Shown here in pieces: positions 19,075 through 30,500 of a stretch of DNA of 64,000 bases (position 1 is the stretch's first letter; each line of letters opens with the position of its first letter). The DNA comes from Parietichytrium sp. I65-24A. Its lineage: Eukaryota; Sar; Bigyra; Thraustochytrida; Thraustochytriidae. The stretch lies in contig BLSF01000003.1 in the NCBI GenBank assembly GCA_012862575.1, positions 1,176,522 to 1,240,521 of the forward strand, written 5' to 3'. The translations under genes and the position numbers were made by a program. The notes beneath the pieces were generated by a model. It ran no database searches and was not told the origin of the DNA. It saw only the letters and a program-made list of their open reading frames with translations.

Positions 19075-21067
19075 GGAGCATGAGAGAAATATAAACTAAA
19101 GTTAGTGTTAACCCAAAAACGCACACATAGGTCTCCTTCAACTGGTTTTATTGCTTGCCGTGGTCGTGGCCGCTCTTTGCCAGTTCTTTCTTCGCTAATT
19201 TACTCGCACCCATGTCGGTTCTCGTGGTCGAGGATGCTTTCATTTCACTCAAAAAATCCCAAAATTGGAACGGCGAATTTTGGTGCTCTCTTTGGCTCTT
19301 TGGAGCCCAAACACACGGAAGTTTGTGTAACTTTTGCTTAACACTAATTTCTCGACCGAATCGACTTTCTATTTCTTTTTTTTTTAAATGATATCCTTTA
19401 AAGCTAGGCAAGATCGAGAAAAGTAGATTTCTGCGCGAGTAGATCAACAAAAAAACCTTCCTGCGTTCATTGAACTTTCTGATAAACGGAGACCGAAAAA
19501 AAAAGGGTCCCTTCAATTAGCCAAGCTCTTTATAACCACGGAAAAACTCAGCACACTTCCCTGTTAAATAGATGGGGCCTTAAGAGATATCATGATTTCG
19601 TGTCGAGATTTTCTCGGGTGCATTCGCTACAGCAAAGATCCGTTTTCTGTTAGTAAAAATTGTATTGTCACAACCATGGCTGAACAGTACCATGTCAATC
19701 GCAGCATATCGCAGCTATGCCCAAGCCACAGCGCAGATTCAGAGTTCGATGAGTTCCGAGACGGAAGCCTTGTGTTGTGAACAACTCGCACAAAGGAAAC
19801 GGTGAGGTGCTTTGCTTGTCCATCTGAGTCCGTGGCATCACAGGCAAGCCTGTTTAACAGATATCCAACTAGAAGTAGCCGCGAAGCCACCACACCACTT
19901 GCACCAATGCAGACAACTCTGAAATCTAATTGTACTCACCGCAATCGACAGCTTCGCGATTGGCTGGAAAACACCGCAGCATGCGATCCAAGCTACTCAC
20001 AGCTAGTAACAGATCATCAAACCTGAATGCAAAAGGAACAAATTCCCATCTCACGCAATGCAGTCAACGCTTTTCGTTCACGGAGTCGACGACCGAGCCA
20101 TGCTGAGCAATCGTGTGCAGCAGAGTTTGCAGGGCAGCCAAGCACAAGCAACGCCGAGCTCACATCAATTGACGAAGAAAGATGCATGTGCTACTCCATC
20201 CCACTCCATTCTACTGCATTGCAGCGCATTGCATTGCAGTGCACATTGTAGGAGAGCGATAAGGAAATGCATCCTATCCGTTCTATCCGTTCGGGCGGCG
20301 GCGCGGAGCTAACTGAGACTGAGACTGAGACTGAGACTGTACGTCAATGATTCACGCATTCATGCATTCATGCATTCATGCATACATTCCACAGCCAACA
20401 AAGTGGTGAGACTGTGCTGAAGAGCTCTTCGCGCCGCAGTGGGAAGGAGGTGAAGAAAGAAGACCGGGCACTCATAGATGGAAATTGGAGAGTGAAACAC
20501 AGAGGTACAGCTCAGCAGCACAGCAGCACAACAGCTCAGCCGTGCAGCTTAGGTGCCCAGGTGCGTGAACATTGCTCTGTCGCTGCGGGAGGTGTGACTG
20601 GTTGCCTCGGCTCTCGCAGCTTGATCGAATCGCCCGGAAGGGAGGCACGCGAAACAGTGAGGCAGGAAGGAGGGAAGGAAGCAGAAGTTTCGCGAGCTGG
20701 CGTCGGTTTCGTGCGCGTAAGAGCTTGATTGAGACGTGCGAGCCTCCAATCCAGTCTTGCCTTCGTTCGGTGCTCTCAGGCGCCGTTTTGTTTACTGGAA
20801 GGTTGGTCGGAAGAGGCTCGAGCTAGCACCCGAGCTTGGCAGCCATTTTAGATTTGGCGGTCTACTTCTCTTCTTGAGAGTGTGGTGCAAATTTTTTGAG
20901 TACCTGTATGGCCCAGAGCTTGAGTGGGCTGCAACAAATCATCGCATTCAAGTCTTTTACACCATCGGGCACAAGCACGGCAAAGGCGGCGCAAGGCATG
21001 AGGAACAAGCTCCAAGTCTGATTGGAAGTGTACTTCAGTTGTACGACCTGATCGGGGTTGGGTGGAG
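19075..21067. other. Intergenic region with short tandem repeats
   Basis: About 2 kb between CPSF73 and the G-alpha gene, both plus strand. Contains a GAGACT tandem (20311-20339), an ATGCATTC tandem (20351-20384) and CAGCTCAGCAGCA words (about 20508-20545). Short ATG frames such as 19677-19780 show no recognisable features. Confidence 0.55.
20311..20384. repeat. GAGACT and CATTCATG short tandems
   Basis: Two adjacent microsatellites: about four GAGACT units, then about four ATTCATGC units, separated by roughly a dozen unique bases. Confidence 0.9.
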
Positions 21068-22210
21068 ATGGGGGCTGCGTGCTCGACCAAGAATGGCGCA
21101 GTCGACAACGCGGAGATCAATCTTCTCTTGCTGGGTTGTCCGAACGTGGGAAAGTCCACCGTGTTCAAGCAGCTGACTTTGATGTATAGCGAGGGTTTCT
21201 CAGACACATATCGAAAATCTTTAGCAAAGCACATCGAATGGACCGCTTTAGAAACTGTCGGTGTATTGCGAGAATTTATGCTCAAGAGCGGTCTGGTCTT
21301 GGACCAAAACGCAAAGTCGCTTCTGGAAAAAGTTCTCGACCACAAAAACTCGCTTCAAAGGCAACTTACTTTCACAAATCCTGCCCCCCAGCATGAAGAC
21401 GTTGAGCAAGAAGACCATTATCAGCCCCTGATCGAAGAGGTACAGGCGCTTTGGGAGCTCCCCGAAGTCCGGGTGGCTATCAAGAAGCTGGAAACTGCGG
21501 AAGTAGACTCGAAGGCCGAAACCTATTACCACAATCTACCTGAGTTCGGGCTCTATCACTTGCAGCGCTTCGCAACTGCCCAAGCATCAGAGCCGTTCAT
21601 ACCATCGGATGAGGACATTTTGCGACTACGGAGAATCACAACTGAGGCGACAAAAGTGTCGTTCAACACAAAGATGGAATGGCCCCCAAAGAGCGGGAGC
21701 ATGGCCGAGATCTTGGTAAACTGCACAGATGTTGGCGGGCAGGAACACCACGAGTTCGACTGGGTGCAGCATGGTGCGAAAGCAACATCAATCGTCTATG
21801 TCCTTTGCTTGTCTGACTTTGACGAGGCTGATGAAAACGGTCAAAACCGTCTCAAAAGTTCGTTGGCCTTGCTGCGAAAGATCGCTTCTTCCAAGGCTTT
21901 CAGAGGCAAACAGTTTGTCATTTTGTTCAACAAATCCGACCTCTTGTCCAAGAAATTGCAGCATAAGAAAGTGGAGAAATTTTTCTCCAGCTACTCCGGC
22001 GATAACAGCGAGAGTGATGTCGTCAAATACTTTGAAGCTCGGGTCAATCATCTCATACGTGCAGCGGTCGCTGATATAGAGGGCTATAACGCTGATGTGG
22101 AGATATCTATTGTACACTCGTGCGCCGTGAACTCAACGCTCATGCGCGAGGTTTTAACTAAAGTCCTCTTTGGTCTGTTCCAGGTTTGCTTGCGTCAGAT
22201 GTGGGCTTAA
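21068..22210 (+). CDS. Divergent heterotrimeric G-protein alpha subunit with PNVGKST-type P-loop
   Basis: Seen: 380 residues from ATG 21068 (a GTG six bases earlier is not preferred). The start MGAACS fits N-myristoylation at Gly2 with palmitoylation at Cys5. GTPase motifs: G23-C-P-N-V-G-K29-S-T; an R188-R-I-T191-T switch I; D221-V-G-G-Q225; N288-K-S-D291; S351-C-A353. Between G1 and switch I lies a long helical insertion, as in G-alpha. Known: canonical G-alpha has GAGESGKST at G1. Here the E-S preceding Gly-Lys is replaced by N-V, a pattern typical of Era/TrmE-type GTPases. The catalytic Gln and switch Arg are kept. The C-terminus (VCLRQMWA) does not look like a usual receptor tail. Inferred: a membrane-tethered signalling GTPase with altered regulation. 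Confidence 0.82.
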   Translation: MGAACSTKNGAVDNAEINLLLLGCPNVGKSTVFKQLTLMYSEGFSDTYRKSLAKHIEWTALETVGVLREFMLKSGLVLDQNAKSLLEKVLDHKNSLQRQLTFTNPAPQHEDVEQEDHYQPLIEEVQALWELPEVRVAIKKLETAEVDSKAETYYHNLPEFGLYHLQRFATAQASEPFIPSDEDILRLRRITTEATKVSFNTKMEWPPKSGSMAEILVNCTDVGGQEHHEFDWVQHGAKATSIVYVLCLSDFDEADENGQNRLKSSLALLRKIASSKAFRGKQFVILFNKSDLLSKKLQHKKVEKFFSSYSGDNSESDVVKYFEARVNHLIRAAVADIEGYNADVEISIVHSCAVNSTLMREVLTKVLFGLFQVCLRQMWA

Positions 22211-24520
22211 AGGGTGTCTGAGCACATTGTGTGTCATTGTATTGTTCTCTTTCCAAAGCAAGAGAACCGAAGCCTGTGACGTATGGAAAATCTCTCTTTT
22301 CGGGCAGCATCGATCCCAATACTTGGCATGTGCAACAAAGTCAACACCAATGCTCGTGGTGGGCTAATTATGGCCGAAGCAAACAAATTATAGATCGCGC
22401 GCTTCTGCCGCGTGGTTGCCTCGCTCTTCCCCTTGTCCTTGCTCTTGTAAACTATATTGAAAAAAATATGGCCCTTTTGGCTTGTTTTGGCAGATGACAT
22501 TTTCGTGCGCCACTTCAACTCGCTGCTTTGCATGCGCTTATCTAAGGTCCTCATCCAGCGCATCTCAAAAGGAAGCGAAGGCGATCCCCTCTTGCTTTCA
22601 TTCACCCGGAACTCGCATTCGTATGGATCAACACTTCAAAATTGGCGAGGGATCTTGCTAAGAAAGACAAAACATTTACGTTCGTTCTCCCAGGCCGTCA
22701 AATTGTACATGGCCGAAGGATAATGCGAACGAAGGCAAACTTTCACAGGCAATCAACACGCCATCTTGCACGTGGACGACAAAATGGGCAAGAAGCGATG
22801 AAACGCTTTTGCATACAGCCAATCAAAAGGCCAACTTGTTCATGCCACCAAAGTCAATGTTCCTCTGAGCGTGCTCATATTCGAGCACAATGCACCAACT
22901 TTCCGTCTCCACAAACCCTAAACACCAACTCGGAAAAGCAAAGCTTTCATTGTCAAATTGTAAATTGCAAATTGTAAATCTTCTCAAAAGGTTGAACTGC
23001 AAGTGCAAGTGGAAAAATTCAAAATTCAAATTTAACAAAAAGGAAAATGTAGATGTAGATTTTCAGATAGATCTTAGTTAGAATCCACTAAGCCGGACAT
23101 AGAGCCACGCATAGGGATCCGCACTTGCACAACTCCAACAAAGAACGTGAGACTCCAGTACTCTTTCCTACCACTTTCCATAGAAGTGGAGCTCATCTGC
23201 GGAAAGTGTGCCCGCGAACAAAACGTCTTCCCTGCACGGTAGTCCCTTCTATACAAAACTCTTGGCCTGGGTACTAGTGAAACGCATTAAGGAGCGATAG
23301 GGGAAAAGGGAGTGAAAGTGGGAAAGAGAAAGAGGAACGAAACCAGTCACCCAAAAAGGCGAACGGAGTGGAGGAAGGGGAGTGTCGCGAAAAGGTATTA
23401 TAAAATAATAAAAAAGGGGCGGGAATTGAGCGCGCGAAGAGCGGCGGGCGACTCCGGCGCGCGCGCTTTTCTGCATCCGCCGCCGCGACAGGGCGCGGGC
23501 TCTCGCTTTGCACGGCGTCTCGTTCCTTTCGGCCGCTGCACTTTCCAGAAAACACCTTTCCCTTTATTCTTTCAAGTGCGCGTGCGCTACCCTCGAAAGA
23601 CGCTCTGACTTGGGAACTGTTCCTTTATTCCGGTTCTTGTCGAGAGAACCCACCGGTTCTCCGACCCCGAGGAAGCCTTCCTTTGCTCTCCCACTAGCGT
23701 CGCGCTTAGGAGTGATAAGGCTCGGGGGAGTTCCCACGAACTCTTCTTTCGTTCCCGTCCCCTCGAATCGCGCTGGGCGTAAGGCGCCCACTTGGGCACG
23801 AGGGAGAGCGTGAGGGAAAAAAAGGCAGGCAGTTTGATCTGCGCTAAGCCAGTTAGAGAAAACGGTAGCACTAGGCCCATACAAAGTTTGTATGGGACGC
23901 AGCAAACCGTGCGGAGAAGAGAGAGAGAAATAGAGCGCAGGTCGCGCGGGGTGCGGTGGTGGCGGAAAAAAGTGGTCGCCACTCGCTAGAGACCAAGCGC
24001 GGGACAGGCCGCTGTGAGGGGCGGGCTTTTTTTTCTTTTTTTTTGGGTTTGTTTGTGGGTTTGCGGATCGCGACTTGCAAACGACCGCGGAACAACAATA
24101 ACACACTTTACTGAACTGACCTGACGACGGTTCGTTCAGAGCGCGACTCACGTGCTGAGCGAAGTAGCGACGTCTCGCTGCGAATTGTGAATCTGAGGAG
24201 CTCTCGGCCCCTGAATTTCATTTTCGCGCATCGCGTGTCTGCTTCTCTTTTGTGTTGTGAGTGTGTGAGCCGACCTTGCACACGTGGCGGGTATTTAGAG
24301 GACGAAACTGGTGCATAGATTTGCCCTTGTCGGACAGTTTTCTTTTGTTTTGCCGCGATCTCTTGTTCGTTTTTGAAGCGCTTGGTGCTTCGTTCGTTCC
24401 ATTTGGAATTTTTAAACGAGTAGAAGTCCAATTGAGTGATCTCTTCACCTCTTGAACCGCCCGAAGGCAGAAAACCACAGGGAGTTTCATTGGGAAAGAA
24501 AAGAAAAGAAAAGAAGAACG
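22211..24520. other. Intergenic region upstream of the CBP-like gene
   Basis: About 2.3 kb. It contains an AAATTCAAAATTCAAATTT stretch near 23015, GC-rich and purine-rich tracts (about 23280-23470 and 23900-24030) and a (AAAAG)n run at 24496-24516 directly before the start codon. Open frames here have no conserved features. It probably includes a long 5' untranslated region. Confidence 0.55.
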
Positions 24521-27500
24521 ATGAATCATAATCCAAACGGTGGACCTCCACCGCCGGGTCATCACCCTAGCACGAATTCACCGGGCCACCATCCAATGCA
24601 ATCTCGTGGTCCCGGTCAGCCAATGTCACAGCAGCAGCAACAGCAGCAGCATAGATACGGCGCGCAACGAGGAAGTCACTCCCCTCACCATGGCCCCCAG
24701 GGCGCTGGGATGCCTCCACGGCACCAGCAGCCTCCAATCCATCACCAGCAGCAACCGCCCCCTCAGGCTGGTAGCAGAGGCCCGCCACCGCACGGGCATT
24801 ATCAGCATCAAAGCGGGTACCCACCGCAAGGTCAAGGGCACCACGGCTCGTATCCGCCACAGCAAATGCACATGGACCGCAGTAGACCCGGCAGCGGCGG
24901 AGCACCTCCCCAGGCGCCATACCGCCAGTCGTCAAATCCGCCGCATCATCAGATGCCTCCGCATCGTGCCGGAAGTGGGCCGCCGCCCCCGCAACAGAGA
25001 ATGCCCTCCCACCCCGGCTCTGCTGCGGCCGGGAGTCGCGGAGGAGCTCCCCCGCACATTCGTGCTCCTGGCGGAGGAAGCTGGCAGGACCCTTCCAAGG
25101 ATTACGAGGCTAGGCGCTCGATGATTGCCCAAATTGTGAGGCTTTTACAGCAACGGAAGCCAAATGCGCCAAAGGACTGGCTGCAGAAACTCCCCGACAT
25201 GGCTCGCCGTCTAGAAGACAAGCTGTACCGGTACGCTGAAACACGGGAGGAGTATATGAATAAAAATACGCTTAAACATCGCTTGCAGCTTATTGCACTT
25301 CGCATGGCCGACTCGAGGCCTCCAAAAGATGGTGCGCCGCCTTCCTCGGGCGGTCCTCCCGGCCCACCGGGGCCTGGCTCGAACGGGCCGCCAATGTCAG
25401 GCCAGCACCCTTCCTCTATTCCGCAACCTAAAAGCTTTGACCGGAAACCGTCAGCTGGAGGAAGCCGGCCAGGTCAGCCACCCATGCCTGGGCATCACCC
25501 TGGCAAGCCGGGCATGCCCATGCATGGATCGATGCCATCGTCGTCAGGATACGCCTCTGGCGGACCCGGGATGCAACCATATTCGTCCGGGGGGGCGCCC
25601 CCGCCTCAGCAGTCGAGCAGCGGGCAATATCCACCGCAGTACCCCCCTGGTGGCCACCCTTATGCTTCGCAGGGCAGCAGCAGCCAGAGGCCTGCCCCTC
25701 CTCCAAATTCTTCTCACGGTGCCCCTCCATCTGCGCCTCATCACCCTGGTCCAATGGGCTCAAGCGGGTCTAGTAGCGGGGCGCCGCCTAGCTCCCGAGG
25801 TCCGCCTAGCCGGACAGCCAGTGGTAAGGAAAGCGGAAACGAGCAGCAAATCCTGAAGCAGCAGCAACAGCGCTTGTTTCTGCTGCGACATGCGTCCAAG
25901 TGTCCCGTGGTACCACCAGAGACATGTCGCTACACACCGCATTGCGCCACAATGAAGGAACTATGGAAGCACATTGCTACCTGCAAAAAAGAGCATTGCA
26001 AGTTCCCACACTGCGTGTCGTCGCGATATGTTCTCGGACATTATTTCCGCTGCAAAACCACCGAGTGCCCAGTTTGTCGGCCCGTACGAGAGGCGATTAA
26101 ACAGTCAAGGGGGTCTGGTATGAGTCGCCCATCAAGTCTCGGACCTGGTGGGAAACCTGGCTCTGTGGCATCTTCCGGCGGGGCATCAGGGCCGTCAGAC
26201 ATGCCTATTGGAGGAGCACCACATAGGCCAACCCCTGGGCAGCCTTCGTATCCGCCTCATGCTCAACCGATGAGTAACTTGCCTCCGAACGCCCCTCCTG
26301 GAGTACATCCCCAAATTGCGCGTCGTTCGTCAATGGGCTCCAGTATGGCTCCTGCCCCTGCCCCTCCCCCTCAGCAGAACGAGGCGTACACACTTGCAAT
26401 GCAACAAGCCCAGCAAGATCGCCAAAGAGTTCTGGAGCTTGAAATGGAGTTGGAGAAGCTCAAGAGGGAAAAGGGCACCAGCGGCACACCGGCCCCTCCA
26501 CCTCCTTCTGCTCCGCTGAACACCGCTCCAAATCCAGCCTACGGATCAATGCCTACCCCGCCGGCGCCTCTGCAACAACAGGCTTCTTCTGGCAGCGCCT
26601 CCGCGGGAGTTCCGCCTGGCCAGGCCGGTGGAAAGGGTCGCGGCAAGACTGCTAAAGCCCCCCCAAAGCGCCGGAACACCTCTGGCGCAAGCCGAGGGGG
26701 GCGTGGCGCGCGCGGGCGCAAGGACGCTGGACCAGGAAGAAACCCGGGTCTCGATTCAATGCACAACATGGCACAGCAGCCTGGGGGCATGCCTCCTGGC
26801 CCAGGAATGCCACCCGGTGCGCCAATGGCTCCACATACAGCAGGGGCGGCCCCGCCACATCCAGGCGCCGGAAATGTCCCCCCTCCTGGTCCTGGTGGAC
26901 GAGGCGCCGGGAAAGCAGGAAAGGGTTCAATGCCCCCTCATTCGGTCCCTCCTGGTGCAGCAATGCATCCTGGAGCCCCAGGAATGCCACCACATCAAGT
27001 GGTGCCTCGTGGCATGCCGCCTCACCACCAAGCACCAGCGCCATATCCTGGTGCTGGTGTGATGCCTCCGGGACAACCCGGTGCCCCAGGAATGCCGCCC
27101 GGCGTTCCAACTCAGATGGGTGGCTATCCGAACCAGTACCCTATGGCGCGCGGACAAATGCCTGGCGCTCCTCCCCCTGGCGGAGCTCGACCAGTCCCAG
27201 CTGCCGGGCGTCCACCGCCACCAGCACACGCCTCTGATCGCGGTTTCAGTGGGGCAGTCTCATTGATCAACACAATGCATCGCGACGATATCAAGAAGCA
27301 TATTGCCTCTCTCGTTCGATTCAGTTGCAGTGTGAAGCCTCAAGAGCTGAAACCAAAGCTGAGCCAGCTCTTACGTCAACAGATGGATCTCGACTTTTCA
27401 TGTATTTTTAGACAGCCTGTAGACCCGATTCAGATGGAGATCCCTGACTACTTTGACGTGATTAAACACCCTATGGACCTGAGCACGATCCGCAAGAGAC

Positions 27501-30500
27501 TGGACAATAACTACTACAAGACCTACAAGTCTTTTGCGGATGACATGTTGCTCGTGTACAACAATGCCATCCTATACAATCCGGAAACCGTTGGAGGATA
27601 TGGTGTGCACGAGACTGCAAAGGAGTACGCTCAGATCTTTATCGAGGAGTACAACAATCTTATTCTAAAGCTGAAGGCAGAAGAGAGCCAGAAGCGGTGC
27701 AACAAAGACGCGTGCAGGCTCTGCGGTGCAACGCAACTGCTGTTTGACCCTCCAGTCTACTACTGCAACGTGTGTAGTCAAAAAATCAGGCGTGGGGTGC
27801 AGTATTATACTACCCCAGACAACAAGCTTTCTTGGTGCAATTCTTGTTTCAACTCATTGAAGGACGAAATTGAGATAGAGGACGGTCGCACGATGCAAAA
27901 ATCCAAGCTCGAGAAGAAGAAAAATACCGATGTGCAGAAGGAGTCGTGGGTACAGTGCGACCAGTGCAACCGCTGGATACACTACATCTGTGCGCTGTAC
28001 AATAGCCGCGGAGATATTTCCAAGGAGAGCAAGTACTATTGCCCCATCTGCATATTGAGCTACATGGACCGGGAAAATTTGGACGTCATCCCTGAGCAAC
28101 GTCCTCGAACAACCAGATTTCTGGCCAAGGAGTTGAAGCGAACCAAATTTAGCGACTTTATTGAGGAGAAGCTCAAGAAGCGGATTTTGGAAGAGCGCAA
28201 GCGCGAAACCGAACGGCTCAAGGCGCTCGGACAATGCACCTCGCTGGCCGATGTTCCAGAGCCTGGCGAGCTTACGGTTCGGGTGGTGCTCAGCAAAGAG
28301 ACGGAAGTCTTTCCTCGGTCGAATCTGGAGCGACTCTACAAAGGCGAAAAGTACAACTATCCGCGATCCTTTCCGCATAAGGTGAAGTGTATCCTCATGT
28401 TCCAAAAGGTTGATGGTGTCGACATTCTGTTCTTTGCGCTATACACGCAGTCGTATGGATCAGATTGTCCTGCACCGAACACCCGCTGTGTGTACATCGC
28501 ATATCTCGACTCTGTTTATTACATGGAGCCGCGGTTCATGCGCACGCCAATGTACCACGAGGTGCTTATCGCTACCCTCGAGTACGAGAAAATGCGTGGT
28601 CACACCAAAGCCTTCATTTGGGCCTGCCCACCTCTGCAAGGTGACGACTACATTCTGTACTGTCACCCCAAGGATCAAAAGACACAGCGCGCCGAGATGC
28701 TTCGCAATTGGTATCTCCGTCTTCTGGAGGATGCGCGTAAGCGGGGCATTGTTGTGAGCGTGGACAACCTGTATGACGGATACATTCGCCGTCTCTGCAA
28801 CCCTTGTGGTATCCCCAACTTTGAAGGAGACTATTGGCCAGGCGTCACAGAGGGTTACATCGAGGACTTCGAAAAAGACAAGGTGGATCCTACTGGTCCC
28901 TCGCCTCGAGCTAAGCGAGCAAACAGCCGCAGCAAGCAGAGTAGTAGCTCCAAATCCAAAAAGGCCACGAGCAAATCCAAAAAGGCCAAAGGGAAGATTC
29001 GCAAACGCCCAAAGCCAAAGTACCGTGCCGGGTCTCGTCCAGGAAACAAGGCCAACCCTGCTATTAAAGAAGAGGAAGAGGAGGACAACTTGCTTTGGCC
29101 GCCTCCGCCTCCAGCAAAATGGATCGATATTGTCCAGCAGGATGCTCTCACCGCGAAGATTGGCGAAATGCTGAAGCAGATGAAAGACGACTTTTTTATC
29201 GTGCACATGCATCACATTTGTGCAGAATGCGCAGCGCCGATGGACAAGCCTGATGAGCTCTTTTGGCTTCCTGCGGCTTATCAAGAAGGAATGGGCGATC
29301 TCGACCTGACGCGCAACAAGTACGCGCCTCCTTACGCCCTTTGTGATCCTTGCTACCGCAAGGCGTACAAGGAGGAAATGGAGAGGGACGTTGTTATCGA
29401 GAAGCTTCCGGCGACTCTTAGCGAGAAACGTAGTATGGAAGCAGCTGGGTTGACTCCAGTCACCAGCTGTGCGCCGTCGCGTCCACCTGAAGCTCCTAGC
29501 AAACCTGACCCTGCTGCTGAGCCAGCGACGGAAAGTTCTAGCACCAACAAGCGCAAGGTTGAATCCGACGATGCCGCAGATCCCGGCCCCGAAGTCAAGC
29601 GCGTCAAGGCAGAGGCCGATGACGCTTCTGGGGCCACATCTACCGAAAAGCCTGTGGAGTCTACTCCTGTGGTGAAGGTAGAACCTGAGGATGCTTCGCA
29701 GAAGGAGACTGTCACAGCAGCATCCTCCGAGAAGGAGACTGAATCAGGTACTGCAAAGGAAGGATCCGAGGCTACTCCTGTCGAAGTGTCTGTTGAAGAC
29801 ACCACTGCAAAGGAGAAGTCTGACGATGTCACAGCTGCCTCCCAAGAAGAGAAGGCTGACGGGGAGAAGGCCGAGGAATCAAAGGAAGAGAAGAACGAGG
29901 ATGGCGCTCAGGAGGATCAAGAAATGAAGACTTCTGAGACCTCGGGCGAAGCGAAGGCAGATGGCGAGACCGAGAGCAAGGAGGAGGTTGCCAAGGATGA
30001 TTCGAAGAATGACGCCGCGGATGGGGAGGAGGTCGTCAAGAAGGAAGAAAGTGACGAAGCCGCGGACCCAGCCAAAGAGGAAGAAGAGAAGAAAGAGGGT
30101 GAGGCTGATGCGCAGCCTGTGGATGCTGTCATGGACGTTGACGAAGACGCCGCGAAGAAGGAAGTTGCAGAAGGAGACCCTGCAGAGGAGAAGAAAGAGG
30201 AGGAGTCGAGTTCGTCTAATGCGGAGAAAGACAATGATGAGGAGAAAAAGAAAGTCGAAGAGAAAGAGAACGACGGATCTGAATCAAAGAACGCTGAAGC
30301 CAAGTCCACCGAAGAGGAACCTAAGAAAGACGGAGAAGAAGCTGAATCTGCAAAAGTAGAGGAGGTGAAGGCCAAGAATGACGAAGACGGCGACGAAAAG
30401 ATGGACGATTCTGATGCAATTAAAGTCGAAGGTTCTGGTGGTAAGACGCTCCAGGGAGCAGTTGAGGAAGCCGTCGCGGCTGAGGCTGCTGTTGCCGAGG

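Noticed and set aside
24452-24520. N-terminal extension of the CBP-like frame
   Set aside because: The extension starts at a TTG and covers an AAAAG repeat; ATG 24521 is the first proper start.
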